Assembly: GCF_022682495.2 (NCBI RefSeq)
Contig: NC_071399.1
Location: forward strand, 10,521,342-10,585,341
Source: Desmodus rotundus
Lineage: Eukaryota > Chordata > Mammalia > Chiroptera > Phyllostomidae
DNA: 64,000 nt
Direction of reading: 5' to 3'
This document shows positions 26,140 to 38,635 of this stretch, one piece after another; within the stretch, counting starts at the first letter, position 1, and every line of letters begins with the position of its first letter. Made by a program: the position numbers and the translations under genes. The notes beneath the pieces are model-generated. The model saw only the letters and a program-made list of their open reading frames with translations, did no database searches and was not told the origin of the DNA.

Positions 26140-26350
26140 CTATATATAAACTAGATAAATGTGTAACGTATAAATCATATATGTAAATGATATATACCAT
26201 ATAGAAATGATGACTATATGGTGTATATGTAGTCATATACATACATATACAGACATGAATACAGTCATATATATATAACTATATATGACTATATATCTGT
26301 GTGTTTATATATATATAATGTGTGTGTATATATATACACACACACACATT
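26140..26350. repeat. AT/TG/CA simple repeat with a perfect palindrome
   Basis: TATA-rich simple sequence leads into (TG)n(TA)n(CA)n. Positions 26319-26344 form a perfect 26-base inverted repeat with no spacer, centred between 26331 and 26332. Confidence 0.9.
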
Positions 26351-26500
26351 GTCATCTTCATCAGAGACAGACAGAAAGAGACACACCTGTACTGAGGAAA
26401 GGGACTTTGAATGACTAATGGCACTGCCATTAAGCCTTGAAAAGAATGCTATACCCAGGATTCTTTGGCTTACTGAAACCCAAAACATTAACATTTTTAT

Positions 26501-26532
26501 TGCGCGCGCATGCACACACACACACACACACG
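26501..26532. repeat. (GC)n/(CA)n dinucleotide repeat
   Basis: 'tgcgcgcgcatg' is directly followed by (CA)n. Alternating purine-pyrimidine sequence of the type that can adopt Z-DNA. Confidence 0.9.
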
Positions 26533-27270
26533 GATGGTGCAAACCTGCTCCGTGCAGTGGTTTCTGGAGACCACAGCAATGCACCGTAGCGAGCAGGAGA
26601 GGTCATTCCTTACAATGTCTGCCTTCAGAAACTCACATGCAAATAATATGTTCTAAGATAAGGAGCCAAGGAAGCTTGATCTGACTCGGACTTCAAATGG
26701 ATGAAGACCTGTGTGTCTACAGGAGAGATCAAGGAATAATACATTTAAAAAAATAAATATTTCCTCCATTGGAAATTATCTTTTACTTTCCAATCCCACA
26801 ACTGGCATTTATTCTAAAACACACCATAACAAATAAAAAAATAAAAAAAGGTGGAGAACACTGCTCCCAGATTGTGAACTGCAGGCAAGCGTCCCATCAA
26901 CGTTGAAGAGGTTTTTACACATTGATTGGGTTTTTGTTTTAATGGTCTATGTATTTATGCCAACTATTAAATTTCACTAGACCACAGCCAAGGGTGAGTG
27001 CTGACTGACCGCTGCTTTCAAAGATGGTTGTGTTACTTTTAGGGATATGAGCAGTCACGTTAATGTCTGAACAAGAAAAAGCCTGAATAGTGTTTCTGAG
27101 ACTGGGCTCAGCGTGCGGAGGGAAATGGGAGTTGGGGGAGAGTCAGAGAACGCGCAGGGGCAGGGTGGTCTGCCTTCCAGGAAATCTCTGCTTCCAAGGG
27201 AGTAAAACCTGCCTCCGTCCCTTGATTTTCATTTCATGGATCTATGTAACGATTTAAATTTGGTTACACC
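26533..27270. other. Unassigned sequence upstream of the CpG cluster
   Basis: No gene recognised. An octamer ATGCAAAT occurs at 26637-26644, about 0.7 kb upstream of the putative ZFP42 promoter. Mouse Rex1 is known to be driven through an octamer site, but here the spacing is longer and one 8-mer is weak evidence. Confidence 0.4.
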
Positions 27271-27349
27271 TACGCTCGTTTTGTTCAGCAGACAGTAACT
27301 GAGTACCTAAGACGTGCTAACGCTAGGAGGCTGCGATCCAAAGATATTT

Positions 27350-27860
27350 TGTCCCTGTGGCGGAGACTCAGAGGCGGCAGGGCGTTGCCTCTGTGCGACA
27401 GCCCTCCTCGGGGAAAGGTGACGGCGCGCAGCGAAGGTCCTGGACACCCAACCCAAAACCCAGCTGGGAGCAGGGCCACGCCCACCACTCCTTCAGGGCT
27501 ACTTGATCCCTTGCCTTTTGAGTTTGGTAGAGACGTTCGTCGGAATTCAGATCTAATCCTGGCCAAGTTGAAAGGTAGGTGCAGCCTGATTAGAATACGT
27601 CCATCAAAAGGAGGGTGGGTCTAACTGGATGAATGTTAAGCAGGGGTGACTTTAAAAGCAGTTGGGAGCAAGCGTCGTTACCAGTCACTTCGTCGTTTTC
27701 CTTCGAAAAGGATGGGAAATGGGAAATAGAATGACCCCTGGTATAGGGGCGGTAAGTCTCGCCTCCTGGAACTCTGCTTTGTTCAGCTATGCGGGAAGAC
27801 GTGATTGAGTTCACTGGTTGGGAGGTGTCTGTAACCGCGGACCCCAGGTAAAAGGTTTTG
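27350..27860 (+). promoter_or_regulatory. CpG cluster: candidate ZFP42 promoter and first non-coding exon
   Basis: This is the strongest CpG concentration in the window: about 13 CpG in 27355-27550, and more at 27670-27840. It lies 5.3-5.8 kb upstream of the ZFP42 start codon on the same strand, a plausible distance for a gene whose 5' exons are non-coding. Three good splice donors lie in it: AAG|GTAGGT (GT at 27575), GCG|GTAAGT (GT at 27752) and CAG|GTAAAA (GT at 27848). A TTTAAAAG box at 27651-27658 could serve as a TATA-like element for the last two. The left edge (27270-27350) looks like an antisense L2 remnant. The promoter assignment is inference from position and composition. Confidence 0.45.
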
Positions 27861-29023
27861 AAAACCACGCATGAGAAGGGTTTATCTCACTAGAACTAGG
27901 TGGGGAGTGGCCTTGGCCAGCAGGCTTCTAGCGTGTAGACTCCGTTGACTCAGGTGGTCTTGGGCCACCGGGGTCAAACTTTTAAAACAGATAAAGGAGG
28001 AAAGTTAATACTCTTTCAAGAAAGCAGATGCCTCGTTGAAATTTCCTTGAAGTTGCATTTTCTATTTTGTCTCAAAAATCATAGAAATACGTTGAATATA
28101 ACATGCGGGTAGGTCTGTTCAATATTAAAATGTTTACATGATTTGTTATAAAGAGAGTAGACCTCTCTTCTATTCTTCTAGTATCCTTGCAGATGGTGCA
28201 ACCATCCCCTCGATTACTCCAGCAAAGCAACCTGGGACCACTCGCTCTGGATTCCTGTTTCCCTTCCCCCTGGATTCAGTCCACCAGCCAGTTGGGGAGG
28301 TTCTATCTGTCTTTCCTCTACCTCTCTGGCCCCCAACTCATTTCCTAGCTTACTAAATAGCCTAAGAGGTTTTATTTATTTATTCTGGGTTTTTTGTCCG
28401 TTGTTTTTTTTTTTGATTTTGCGAATATTTTACATAAAGCTGGGGACAGTGAAACAAGGAAGGCCTTAAGACAGAAAATGCAATGGGAGGGAACCCAGGC
28501 AGGGCTGCTGTTGGCTCCAGGAACAAAGAAGAGGGGGCCATGCAGACAGGTTCAGGGGGCTAGCCTGGTTGCAGGTCTCAAGGGGACTCTTAGAGCTTAG
28601 GAGATGCACTTCTGAGAGGGAAGAAAGGCTGGGCGGCTTCCCTGGAGGGAGAGTGGCCTAAGTGATTTTTTTTTTTTCTTTCATGCTTCCCACTGGCAAT
28701 CTCTTCCCAAAACAGCAGCCCTAATCTTTTCATCTTTAACCTAAACCAGAGCTTGTTTTTCTGTTGTTGTTGTTTGTTTGAAAGGAGCACAAATGGCTCC
28801 TTTGGCCCATAGGATTCAGACCACTTCCGCCTTCGCCTCAGGGAGTGGCATTCTTTGTACTCTAGCCTGCTCTTGCCTTTGTACTTCAAGGTGCAGCCTG
28901 GAAGAAACGCTGTTCTCCCACTTCTTCCTAAGGCCTAATGCTTCTCTTCTTTTTCAGGTCTCAGCCTTGATACTCCCTCCAATGGAGGCCTTTGAAGACT
29001 TTCTGAAGGTTTCATATTTTTAA
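27861..29023. other. Presumed ZFP42 first intron with candidate acceptors
   Basis: Two strong 3' splice sites on the + strand are visible. One is 'cctctcttctattcttctag' (AG 28180-28181). The other is 'gcttctcttctttttcag' (AG 28956-28957), which is followed 51 bases later by a weak donor (GAAG|GTTTCA, GT at 29009). Either could begin a small 5' UTR exon of ZFP42. T-runs lie at 28403-28413 and 28667-28678. No protein is recognised. Confidence 0.35.
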
Positions 29024-29213
29024 AATATTTTATTTATTTATTTTTAGGGAGAGGGGAAAGGAGGGGGAAAGGGAAGAAGAGAAACATGCTGTGCGATAGA
29101 AACTGTGATCGTTTGCCTCTCTTACCCACCCACCTGTGTCCTGCCTGGGAATGAACCGGGGACCTGTTGGTTCGCAGGCTGGTGCTCAGTCCACTGAGTC
29201 ACACCAGCCAGGG
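29024..29213 (-). mobile_element. Ves-type bat SINE, antisense
   Basis: Reading the minus strand gives the tRNA-like head 'ctggctggtgtgactcagtg', a B-box region, the 'aggcaggacac' middle, the 'gagaggcaaacgatcacag' block and an A/T-rich tail (TTTATTTATTTATTTTTA on +). Typical full-length Ves architecture, about 190 bases. Confidence 0.85.
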
Positions 29214-29524
29214 ACTCCTCGTATTCTGATCGGTTTCATTTCATAGCATTTTTCTCAATCTGAAATTATTTTGTTATCGACCCATTACAAATGGATTCTT
29301 GTTTACATTTATATCTTACATGAATAAAAGCCCCACGAAAAAACAGCGACTTTGTATCTTTTTCACTGGTCTGGGGTAGACACCTAGAACAATGTTTGGT
29401 GCTAAATGTTTCTAAATGACTGAATAGGCAAATAATACACCCTTGTAAGTACTTCTATCCCAGTTTGAGAAATATAAAATTAGGTCAATCTCATGCCATT
29501 AACAACTAGATGTTTTTTAATTGA

Positions 29525-29960
29525 ATTTTCTAGGGGGATATTGGTTAATAAAATCATCGGTTTCAGAGGTAAATGTCTATAATACATCATCGGTGTATTG
29601 TATTGTATGTTCACCACCCCAAGTCGAGTCTCCTTCCATCACCATTTATTCCCCCTTTCACCCTTTCCTACCTCCTCCCCCCACCCCACACTCTCCCTCT
29701 GGAAACCACCACACTATTGCCCGTCTGCGAGGTGCTTTTTGTTTCATTTTGTTTTTGCTAATCACTTCACCTTTGCCACTCAGCCCCCTACCCGCCTCAC
29801 CTCTAAACATCCAGGGTTTTTTTCTTTGTACCATATTTACCTAGTACATTTTCCTTGGAGTTATTTCCACTATCAGAGAATGTACTTATCACATAAACAG
29901 GAGTTTTTCCATTATAAATTACCTTTTTGAATTTTATACATCACCCTCACAAGCTCACAT
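29525..29960 (-). repeat. LINE-1 3' region of bat type, antisense
   Basis: Contains 'ataatacatcatcggtgta', 'gttcaccaccccaagtcgag', 'ctccttccatcaccatttat' and 'ccctctggaaaccaccacac'. This is the antisense of the ORF2-end/3' UTR part of L1s common in bats and relatives. The C-rich open frames here are its shadow. Confidence 0.6.
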
Positions 29961-30239
29961 ATTGTGGTCTGATATGGTAAGCAAGAATCTAGCTTAGAAA
30001 GGTAGGAGGACTACCGGTGGACCCTGGGAAATTCATCAAGAAAATAACCTCTCCTTCAACCCTACTCTCATTGGTGATGTCCTTCTAGATAATACCTTCG
30101 CATCATCGATAGCCGATATTTGGAAACATCTACATTGTGTGTCTAAACTCCCAAGTAACTCTCTAATAAATTAATTTTATAGGATTGCTCTATCAGATAT
30201 CACATGTATTATGACTGATGCCTATTCATCAATTCATTT

Positions 30240-30480
30240 CCTTAGGCAAATGTACGAAGTGCTGGGACAAGTGGGTAAGACCGAAGAGGACCTTGCTGTC
30301 ATAGATTGACAGCCTGGTAGGTACACTGACAGAAACTACTCAGTACCCGGGGACTTTAATCAGTGTAAAATAAGGATCTAGGGGAACATTTAGATGGGGG
30401 ACCTAATTGAGCCTAAGAGTCAAGAGATGCTTGCCTGAGGAAGTGATATTTAAGCAGAGCTCTGAAGTATGAATGGGAAG
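30240..30480 (-). repeat. LINE-2 fragment, antisense
   Basis: 'gaagtgctgggacaagtggg', 'gaccttgctgtcatagattg' and 'gaagtgatatttaagcagag' correspond to the reverse of the L2 3' half. Confidence 0.55.
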
Positions 30481-30489
30481 TAAGTAAGT

Positions 30490-30537
<48 letters not shown>

Positions 30538-30538
30538 A
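30481..30538 (+). repeat. (TAAG)n(TG)n(AG)n compound microsatellite
   Basis: (TAAG)3 is followed by about 16 TG units and then about 8 AG units. Confidence 0.95.
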
Positions 30539-31029
30539 AGAGATTGCTGATAAGGAAGGGGGAGTAAGGGTGGGTAGCATTTTTATTGAGAAGGAAGAAC
30601 ATGGCACTTTATTGGAGATAGAGTTAATTATTACTGAAAATGAAAAAGAGCTGGAGAGAAAAACTGAAATCAAATCAAATTAGAGTTATTTTAAATAAAC
30701 TACCTGGGGGAGGGGGATTTTGTGTTCTGTCCTACTCAACCTCGACCAATTTCTAGTGATTTTGTTCCAAAGGTGCTATATTCATTAATATAAAATTATT
30801 TGAAAGTTATTTTTTTTCTATGAGAACAAAGTTTTATGAGACAAATATTTCCAGCCATAGTCTCCCTGGTTTATTTCACCTTTCTAAATGAGAAAATAAA
30901 TAAGAACACACGTAAGATTACATATTTTTGTGTATATATATATAAATGCATATATATTATGTATAATGCATTATATATAAACAGCTTGAAAATATTTTTA
31001 AATGGCTGCATTTAAAAATACCACCTCAA

Positions 31030-31165
31030 TGTCGAATGGGCACTAGACTCATTGGGGTGATCACTTTGTAAGTTACATAAATGTCTGATCACTGCATTTT
31101 ACACCTGTGACTAATATAACATTGTATGTCAGCCGTTATTGAAAAATTAAAAAATTAAAAGAATA
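31030..31165 (+). repeat. LINE-1 3' terminus
   Basis: 'gggcactagactcattgggg', 'tgatcactttgtaagttac', 'cattttacacctgtgactaa', 'attgtatgtcagccgttatt' and an A-rich tail: the same L1 end as at 8205-8435. Confidence 0.8.
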
Positions 31166-31559
31166 AAAGTTCCACTTCAAAAGAATAATGTCATTTACTT
31201 TTGGTGAAAAAAATTGAAATAAAAACAAAGTGTGCTTTTTGATTGCTAGGGAAGCATTTTAAATATCTTCTTAAGTATTTGTATATCTACTATGTTTAAG
31301 AAGAAATTTAAAATGCTTTCCTTAGAAATTTATGTACATAAAACAGTGATATGTTATACATAAATATATAATTTATTTGCATAGCATCTCTATATTGTAG
31401 TTTTTACATGATATATATGCCTGTATAAATGTTTATGAAGATATTTAAAACTCTCTCCTTAGCGTTTAAAAAACATGTTTTGTTTTTATTCTGGTTTTTT
31501 TCCCAAAAGTAAAGAGCATAATCTTTTCAGGTGGGTTTTTTTCCCTAATTCCTTGATTT
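31166..31559. other. Unassigned AT-rich sequence in presumed ZFP42 intron
   Basis: No exon-like or coding signal recognised. Confidence 0.5.
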
Positions 31560-31707
31560 CAGAAAGAGAGAGAAAAACATCGATTCGTTGTTCCATTATT
31601 TATGCATTCATTAGTTGCTTCCTGTGTGTGCGCTGGCCTCAGATCACCCCCGAAACCTTGGCAGTCGAGGACACAGCTCTAACCAACTGAGCCACCCGAC
31701 CAGGGCC
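31560..31707 (-). mobile_element. Ves-type bat SINE, antisense
   Basis: Minus-strand reading starts 'ggccctggtcgggtggctca', continues 'ttggttagagctgtgtcctc' and ends in 'atcgatgtttttctctctc'. This is the Ves variant with a 'tgaatgcataaat' middle. Confidence 0.85.
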
Positions 31708-32112
31708 TCAGGTGGTAGTTTCATCTTAATTTTCTTTGTGAACCAATCAAATCCATTGTTTATGGATAATGAACATATCTGAAATCTTCCATTGGACCTT
31801 CAGATGGTATTTAAATGTAGCTACTTAAAGATATCTCATCACTTTCATATATTTCCCCTTTTTAAAAAGCATTTATTTTTTGTTCCTACAGCGGAGTGTT
31901 AGGATAATAAAACCAAGAGCTTTGATAAGGCACACAACTGTAACATTAAGCAAAAAGCAGTAACTTTCATAATGTTGCTTTTACATTTTTAAGGAAGTTA
32001 CAGAAAACTATTAAGTCTCAAAGTGCTCTGTGCCTTTAATTTGACATGCACATGTAAGAGAGGGAAATACAGGTGCTTTGTGTCTTCTTCGCTCCATCCC
32101 CATCTTCTGGAA

Positions 32113-32320
32113 CAGAGGTAGGTAAGCTACAGCCCAGGGCCAGATCCAGCCTCTGCCTGTTAATTCATTGGAACACAGCTGGGCTCATGTTTCATCCTTC
32201 TCGTGTTATCTATGGCTGCTTCTGCACCACGCTGGCGGAGGTGAATAGTTTGTGCCACACATCCTAGGGTGCACACAGCTTAAATCTGACTCTTTGCAGA
32301 ACGAAATTTGCCACCCTTGG
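32113..32320 (-). repeat. hAT-type non-autonomous DNA transposon, antisense
   Basis: Ends are 'cagaggtaggtaagct' and 'aatttgccacccttgg', a decayed inverted pair. Internal phrases 'cattggaacacagctgggct' and 'gttatctatggctgcttctg' are antisense to the element at 51868-52086. Same family, opposite orientation. Family name not assigned. Confidence 0.65.
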
Positions 32321-32394
32321 TCTAGAGTAGGGCATGGCATGTAGGCAGGATCCCACGTATTCTTGCAGAACGAATACAAAGCTAATAAAATAAC

Positions 32395-32480
32395 ACTGGC
32401 TCACATACACATTCAGCGTTTGCTCTGTGCCATGAACTGTGCCAAACACTTGGTAAGTATCATTTAGTTTGAATTTCACA
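32395..32480 (-). repeat. MIR SINE fragment, antisense
   Basis: 'cattcagcgtttgctctgtg', 'ccatgaactgtgccaaaca' and 'cttggtaagtatcattta' read as antisense MIR. Confidence 0.55.
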
Positions 32481-32644
32481 ACAGTATTACATAAGAAAAT
32501 TGGCATATCTTGCTCTCTTACCTCCTTCGAATTTTTAGTCAACTGCCATGTCCTTGAACACCTATTCAAGTTTGTGGACTCCTTTGCTTATGCTATAGCA
32601 CTTTAACTTATATCAGATGACATAGATACTTATTTTGTATGCTT

Positions 32645-32758
32645 AGGAGACTATATACTCCGTGACTAGGTTTGTGTATTTACTTACTGATATGGCTGAA
32701 CCCATGAACAGCCTGGAGCAGAGCTGGCATATCGTGAGTGCCCAATAAACAGTAGATG
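32645..32758 (+). repeat. LINE-2 3' terminal fragment
   Basis: 'ctatatactccgtgactagg', 'gcctggagcagagctggcat' and 'gtgagtgcccaataaacag' match the end of L2. Confidence 0.55.
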
Positions 32759-32867
32759 CTGGGTGATCGATGTGGGGATGCCCAGGTAAGATCTGGCTTT
32801 GACCCATGCCTTCTATCAGAGCTCATTCTCTTACTCGCTCATGGGGTTTGTCAAAGAACATGTAAAT

Positions 32868-34058
<1,191 letters not shown>

Positions 34059-34690
34059 TCTTTAAACAGGATAAGCATTTGAACCAAAGAGTGATTAGGG
34101 GAAAATATGCCTCATTGATTATTGTTTTCAGGAAAGATTTTTTTGAATCAATGTTGCAACTCTCTAAGACGTATTTTTTTTTAACATAACTAAGATTCTC
34201 CTATAGTTTGTGATTCCATTTTAAGAACATTGTTTAAAAAAGAAAACAAAACAAAAAAAAACACATTGTGTAGAGAATAATAGTGTGCTTCCAACGAGAA
34301 GGTTGGTGATGGACTTACTTCAAAAGCATAATTTCTTCACATATTGTGAATTAGATTATTGGATAAGGGGCTTGTTTCACATATTATAAAACTGAAATTA
34401 AGTGTGATATTCAAGTTTGTCCTTTCTAATTGTTTAACTTTTGCCTTTTAGGAATATACTTCGTGCTGCATGTGATAATCCTAGAGAATGAAAATTTCAC
34501 AATAGAGTGTCAACAAGTGAATGAGTAGTTAAACTTCAGTAAAAGTTAAATATAATTTGTAACCTTTTTTTCCTTTTAATCGTGTGTCGTACTATTGAAA
34601 TAATATACCTGCATCTGAGTGCTTATTTGAGAGTGTCAATTCACTGGAATCATTTCAGATCTTTCAAATAAAAAGAAATCCAAACTGGCT
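34059..34690 (+). other. ZFP42: ZFP42 3' untranslated region (predicted)
   Basis: Runs from the TAA to about 18 bases past the first good poly(A) signal. AT-rich, with an A-rich stretch at 34235-34262. It has no long frame. The end is inferred from the signal only. Confidence 0.6.
34667..34672 (+). terminator. Polyadenylation signal AATAAA for ZFP42
   Basis: 'ctttcaaataaaaagaaatc' contains the canonical hexamer, 609 bases after the stop codon, in AT-rich context. It is the first clear AATAAA downstream of the CDS. Confidence 0.6.
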
Positions 34691-34889
34691 ACGCCTGGTT
34701 TCAAAAATCAGAGTGTGTACTAAAGAGAAATACCATTTATTTGTCTTTGAAAGTGGCAAAAATCCCAAACATTGATGGTTCAGTATTGGTGAGATGTGAG
34801 GCAGGAGTTATGCATCTACCCAGCTGGTTACGGTATACACTGTCACAGACATTTTGGAGGGTATTTTGCACGCGTGTTCTATCCGTGTG

Positions 34890-35310
34890 CTGCATCGGTG
34901 TTGGAGGGGTGCTGTAACACTGCCACCAAGTAGGTGGCTTAACCAACAGAAACTTATTGTCTCAGTTCTGGGGGCTAGAAGTCCAAAATCAAGGTGTTGG
35001 CGGGACTGGTTCCGAGGGCTCTGAAGGGTCTGCTCCTGGCTTCTCTTCTCAGTTTGTAGGTCACTGCCCTTGTATTTGCATGGTTCTCCTTGTGTCTTTT
35101 CATCTTCTGTCTGTGCTGCGCCTGCCCACCTGCAGCTTTGCTTTTGCAAGGAAGCCAATCATTGGATTAGAACTCACCCTCATGGCCCTATTTTAACGTG
35201 ATCACCTCAGTAGAGATCCCATCCTCACATAAGGTCATATTCAGAGGTACTGAGAGTTAGGATTTCAACAGGAATTCTGGGGGGTGCACAGTTCAACACA
35301 TAACTTGCAT
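34890..35310. repeat. Old interspersed repeat, family not named
   Basis: Contains 'gaaacttattgtctcagttc', 'gggggctagaagtccaaaat', 'caaggtgttggcgggactgg' and the closing 'ggaattctggggggtgcaca'. This is a widely repeated mammalian motif order. The 79-116 codon frames here come from the repeat. Confidence 0.65.
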
Positions 35311-36918
35311 TCTTGCAGACCCACTAATTTCAGTTTTAGAATTTAATTCTATAGAAATTTTTGCACTTGGGTACAAAGGTACTTGTTTAAGGATATTAAC
35401 TGAAACTTATTTTTAATAGTAATAAATTCATAATATCAATGTCCATTAAAAGGGAAGAAACTGCATAAATGATGGTACCTCTATTTAATAGAAAATGTGC
35501 AAATACCCTTAAAGGAAGCTTGGCTATAAGGGAAGAAAAGAGCAGCACAGCTGGAGGAAAGTCGTTTTTGATAGATGGGTTAGAATCCAGTGTATTTACA
35601 TGCTGTGGGAGGAAATTTAGAGAAAGTGGTGAACTAATCTGAATAAAGGGGAAAAGCTGATCATCCAGAAATAGCTGATTTAAAAAAAAAAAAAAAAACA
35701 ACAACCCTAAAGCTTAATATAGGGATTAACTTATTTTTGTGATTATAAATTGAATCCCTAATTAGAATCACCTTATAATTGTTTATTTTTATTAGTGAAA
35801 ATTATCCTAAATCTCACTACCCTTTTTTTTTTGGTCATTTCTATCTTCCTCTAAGAGACACAGGAGACTGAAGGTCTGCTCACCTTGGAAAATGGGGAAC
35901 TAACTAACCTGCATTGAGAAGTATATGCACCAAGATGGATTAGAGTCTCCAAAATGTGCCAAACCACTGACATTCTTACATTAGTTTCTTTTATTCTGCG
36001 ATAGGTGCACAGGCCTCCCCAACAGTCCTACTTGGTTTTTGTACTTTACCCTAGAACATACATTGGTATAACATACAGTGATAGACATAGGATTCCTACC
36101 CTATTTTAGCCCAAAGGAATTCTATCCCAAGCACATTTGTCATATATTACTTTCCTGCCAAATATGCATGTGTGGAAATTCATGTGTGCTTGTTTTAATT
36201 ACCGAATGCACTAGCTCCGACTGAATAAATTGCATGATTACATCCTACATTGGACACAGAACAGTGCAAGTTACATTAAAAAGCCATTATATTTGCAACT
36301 CTGAGCAAAAGACTATAATTAAAAGACAATTGGATGAAATTAGCTTTGAGAGTACAAGAGTTTAAGTAGAATTTGGTAAATGAACATTAATGGTTAACAT
36401 GTGGTTTTTATTAGGTATTCTGCTGCTTCTCTCTGACCTCAGGGTTGAATTTCTTAGATGTCAGTAGACCAGACATATGAAAACACCTGTACACAGCCAG
36501 CCTTTACCATGTGGTAAGGTATCAATAAAAAAAAAAGCCAACATAACTTTTGTGACCTTAGTAAATCAAAAGTATTAAGTAAGAGGGAATGATTCCCTGG
36601 GCATTAATAAACTATTTTTAATACTCCTAAGATCTTGGTATGTGTCATAAAAAGCATAGTACATGCTTCCTGTAATTCAAAATGTTGGTGATAAAAAACA
36701 CATGTACAAATCAAGGAATAATAAAACTAGAGAATTTCAATTGCTGTGACCATTAAGTATATAAAACAGTAAAGTTATACACAGTATATTTAGTAACACC
36801 TACTCCTTATCTAAGGCAACCAATACATTTGTAAATTGCTGAGGACTTGGCATACTACTACTATTTGCATGTGTGGGGGGGTAGGTAGAAATCTTTTTTT
36901 TTACTAAGTATATATCCT
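35311..36918. other. Unassigned AT-rich intergenic sequence
   Basis: Poly(A) at 35682-35698 and T-runs near 35823 and 36895. No gene recognised. Confidence 0.5.
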
Positions 36919-36919
36919 G

Positions 36920-37335
36920 AATGGGTGTTACACTTAGGGCAGATTTAAAGATGGCTGCAAATTCTTTTTCTCTTCCCATTGAGATTTGGGGTCTGTTTCC
37001 CTTCGCTTTCAGTCTCTGCTGGTCTGTGAATGCTTTGATCGGTAGAGTATGGTGTAAATGGTGCTATGAGAGATGCCCATTCCAGGCCGAGCTTTTAAGA
37101 TGCCTGGCAGCTACTGCCTTGCTCTCTTAGAAACCAACTGCCATTTAAGAACTATGACAACCCTAAGGCCACTGACCTAGGCAAAACCCAAGCCACACGC
37201 AGAGACCCTGTGGGATAAGAGGCAAAGAGATCAAGACCAGGTAGTAGTGAGGTGCCAGGCATGAGTGAAGGTGCCATCTTGGAATAGTCATCAGCCCCAG
37301 TCACCCAGGTGATGCTAAAAAATGAATTACAGCGA
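36920..37335 (+). repeat. Old LTR-like interspersed repeat
   Basis: 'agatggctgcaaattctttt', 'cttcccattgagatttgggg', 'gtctgtgaatgctttgatcg', 'gggataagaggc' and 'ggtgccatcttggaatagtc' form a phrase order shared by many mammalian copies. The same family appears at 46885-47480. Exact family not assigned. Confidence 0.55.
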
Positions 37336-37369
37336 CTGGATGGTCCCTTTCCAAATTTCTGACAAAACA

Positions 37370-37590
37370 ATGAACAAAATAATTGTTTTTTAAATAGGGA
37401 CTATAGCTGATAACACTATTGAAAAATTGAAATTTGCTAAGAGAGAACTCAAATGTTTTATATAGAGAGATACAGATATATTGATAGATAACTAGAGGGC
37501 AGGGATCTTTCAAAATGCATGTATATCAAATCGCAATGTACATTTAATATCTTACAATTTTTTCAATTATACCTCAATAGAGCTGAAAAC
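37370..37590 (+). repeat. LINE-1 3' UTR terminal fragment
   Basis: 'gggactatagctgataacac', 'aatttgctaagagagaactc', 'agatacagatatattgatag' and 'ttatacctcaatagagctg' read as an old L1 end. Confidence 0.7.
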
Positions 37591-37712
37591 AAAATGGTTA
37601 TTTTAAGACACTTAAATTTGGGGTCAGCCGTTATGCAGCAATGGATAACAAGCTCCACTTCACACTTGTTATCTGAATTTTAGTCTTTGCGGTATACTTG
37701 TGTAAGCGTTGT

Positions 37713-37748
37713 GTACACATACATACATATACATACGTACGTACAGAT
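37713..37748 (+). repeat. (CATA)n/(CGTA)n microsatellite
   Basis: 'acatacatacatatacatac' is followed by 'gtacgtacag'. Confidence 0.9.
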
Positions 37749-38485
37749 TTCATATAACTAGTTTATGCCTAAATTCAGAAGGGATTGTTGACTATATTTT
37801 GCAACTTATCTGCTAGATCTAATATTTCCCAGAAGAGTCACGACAGCAAGGGAGCGGGTTTCCTCTTCCTAGACCGGCGGAGACTGATCTATTCGTGGGC
37901 TAAGAAAACTGCAGCTCCCTTTAATGAAACTAAAACTCAGTCTCCGTAAAGATCAGTGGAGGAAGAATCTGCACCTGGGAGGAACAATTTCTCTTCACCA
38001 AACTGGTGCTGTCATCCTGAGCCAGGTCACCTCCCTGGGAGGAATGCCATTAATTACTGCTGCTGCCACCACTGTCCTTAAAGGGTCACACTGCACTTTA
38101 ACATTGACCCACACACGAGCACATAGCTCTTTCTTTATTACTTCGCAGTAAAAATGAGATGGGACTGGAACATTTAAAGATCCCATTAAAGGCAAGAGGA
38201 CAACTTGCCGCAGCTTGTTTTCTCGGGTCTCAGGTTTAAGAGACCACTATTTCAGGACCCAGAGCTAAGAGAAAAAGCTCCAGTGATTTCTCTCATTTTC
38301 ACCTAAGATCTGGTTTAGATTTCTGGCTGAGGATCCACTTATTTCCTGAGCTGCTAGCCTCAGTATATCTAGATGGGGTATTTAACTAGAAAGCCACTAA
38401 AATTGATCTCAGATGGGGGTGGACACAAGGGAGAACCTTACAGAGATTGGGAAGGAACAAATTCTGAAGGCTTTACAAATCATTT
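37749..38485. other. Unassigned intergenic sequence
   Basis: No gene recognised. Short 66-75 codon frames on both strands overlap each other. Confidence 0.5.
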
Positions 38486-38635
38486 TAAAAAGTTAGAATG
38501 TTATAGTCAATAATGGAAGCATTGAAGGGATTAAGGAACTAATATGATCAAATTCACTTGTTAGAAAAATCATTTGGGACTCAGACTAAAAAGTGGATTG
38601 GGGAGTAGGAAAACAGGCAGCTGCTGAGATGACAT
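38486..38635 (-). repeat. LINE-2 fragment, antisense
   Basis: 'gaagcattgaagggattaag', 'gaactaatatgatcaaattc' and 'gaaaaatcatttgggactc' match the reverse of the L2 body. It is cut off abruptly by the L1 that follows. Confidence 0.6.

Noticed and set aside
20244..26644. Octamer motifs (ATGCAAAT at 20244 and 26637) as proven pluripotency-factor sites for ZFP42
   Set aside because: An 8-base motif is expected several times by chance in AT-rich DNA of this size, and neither lies within a few hundred bases of the candidate promoter. Noted only as context.
30413..30683. Paired 63- and 86-codon frames over the (TG)n(AG)n repeat
   Set aside because: Translations are dipeptide runs of a microsatellite.
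34808..35158. 116-codon minus-strand frame downstream of ZFP42
   Set aside because: Falls inside an interspersed repeat (34890-35310). No domain.
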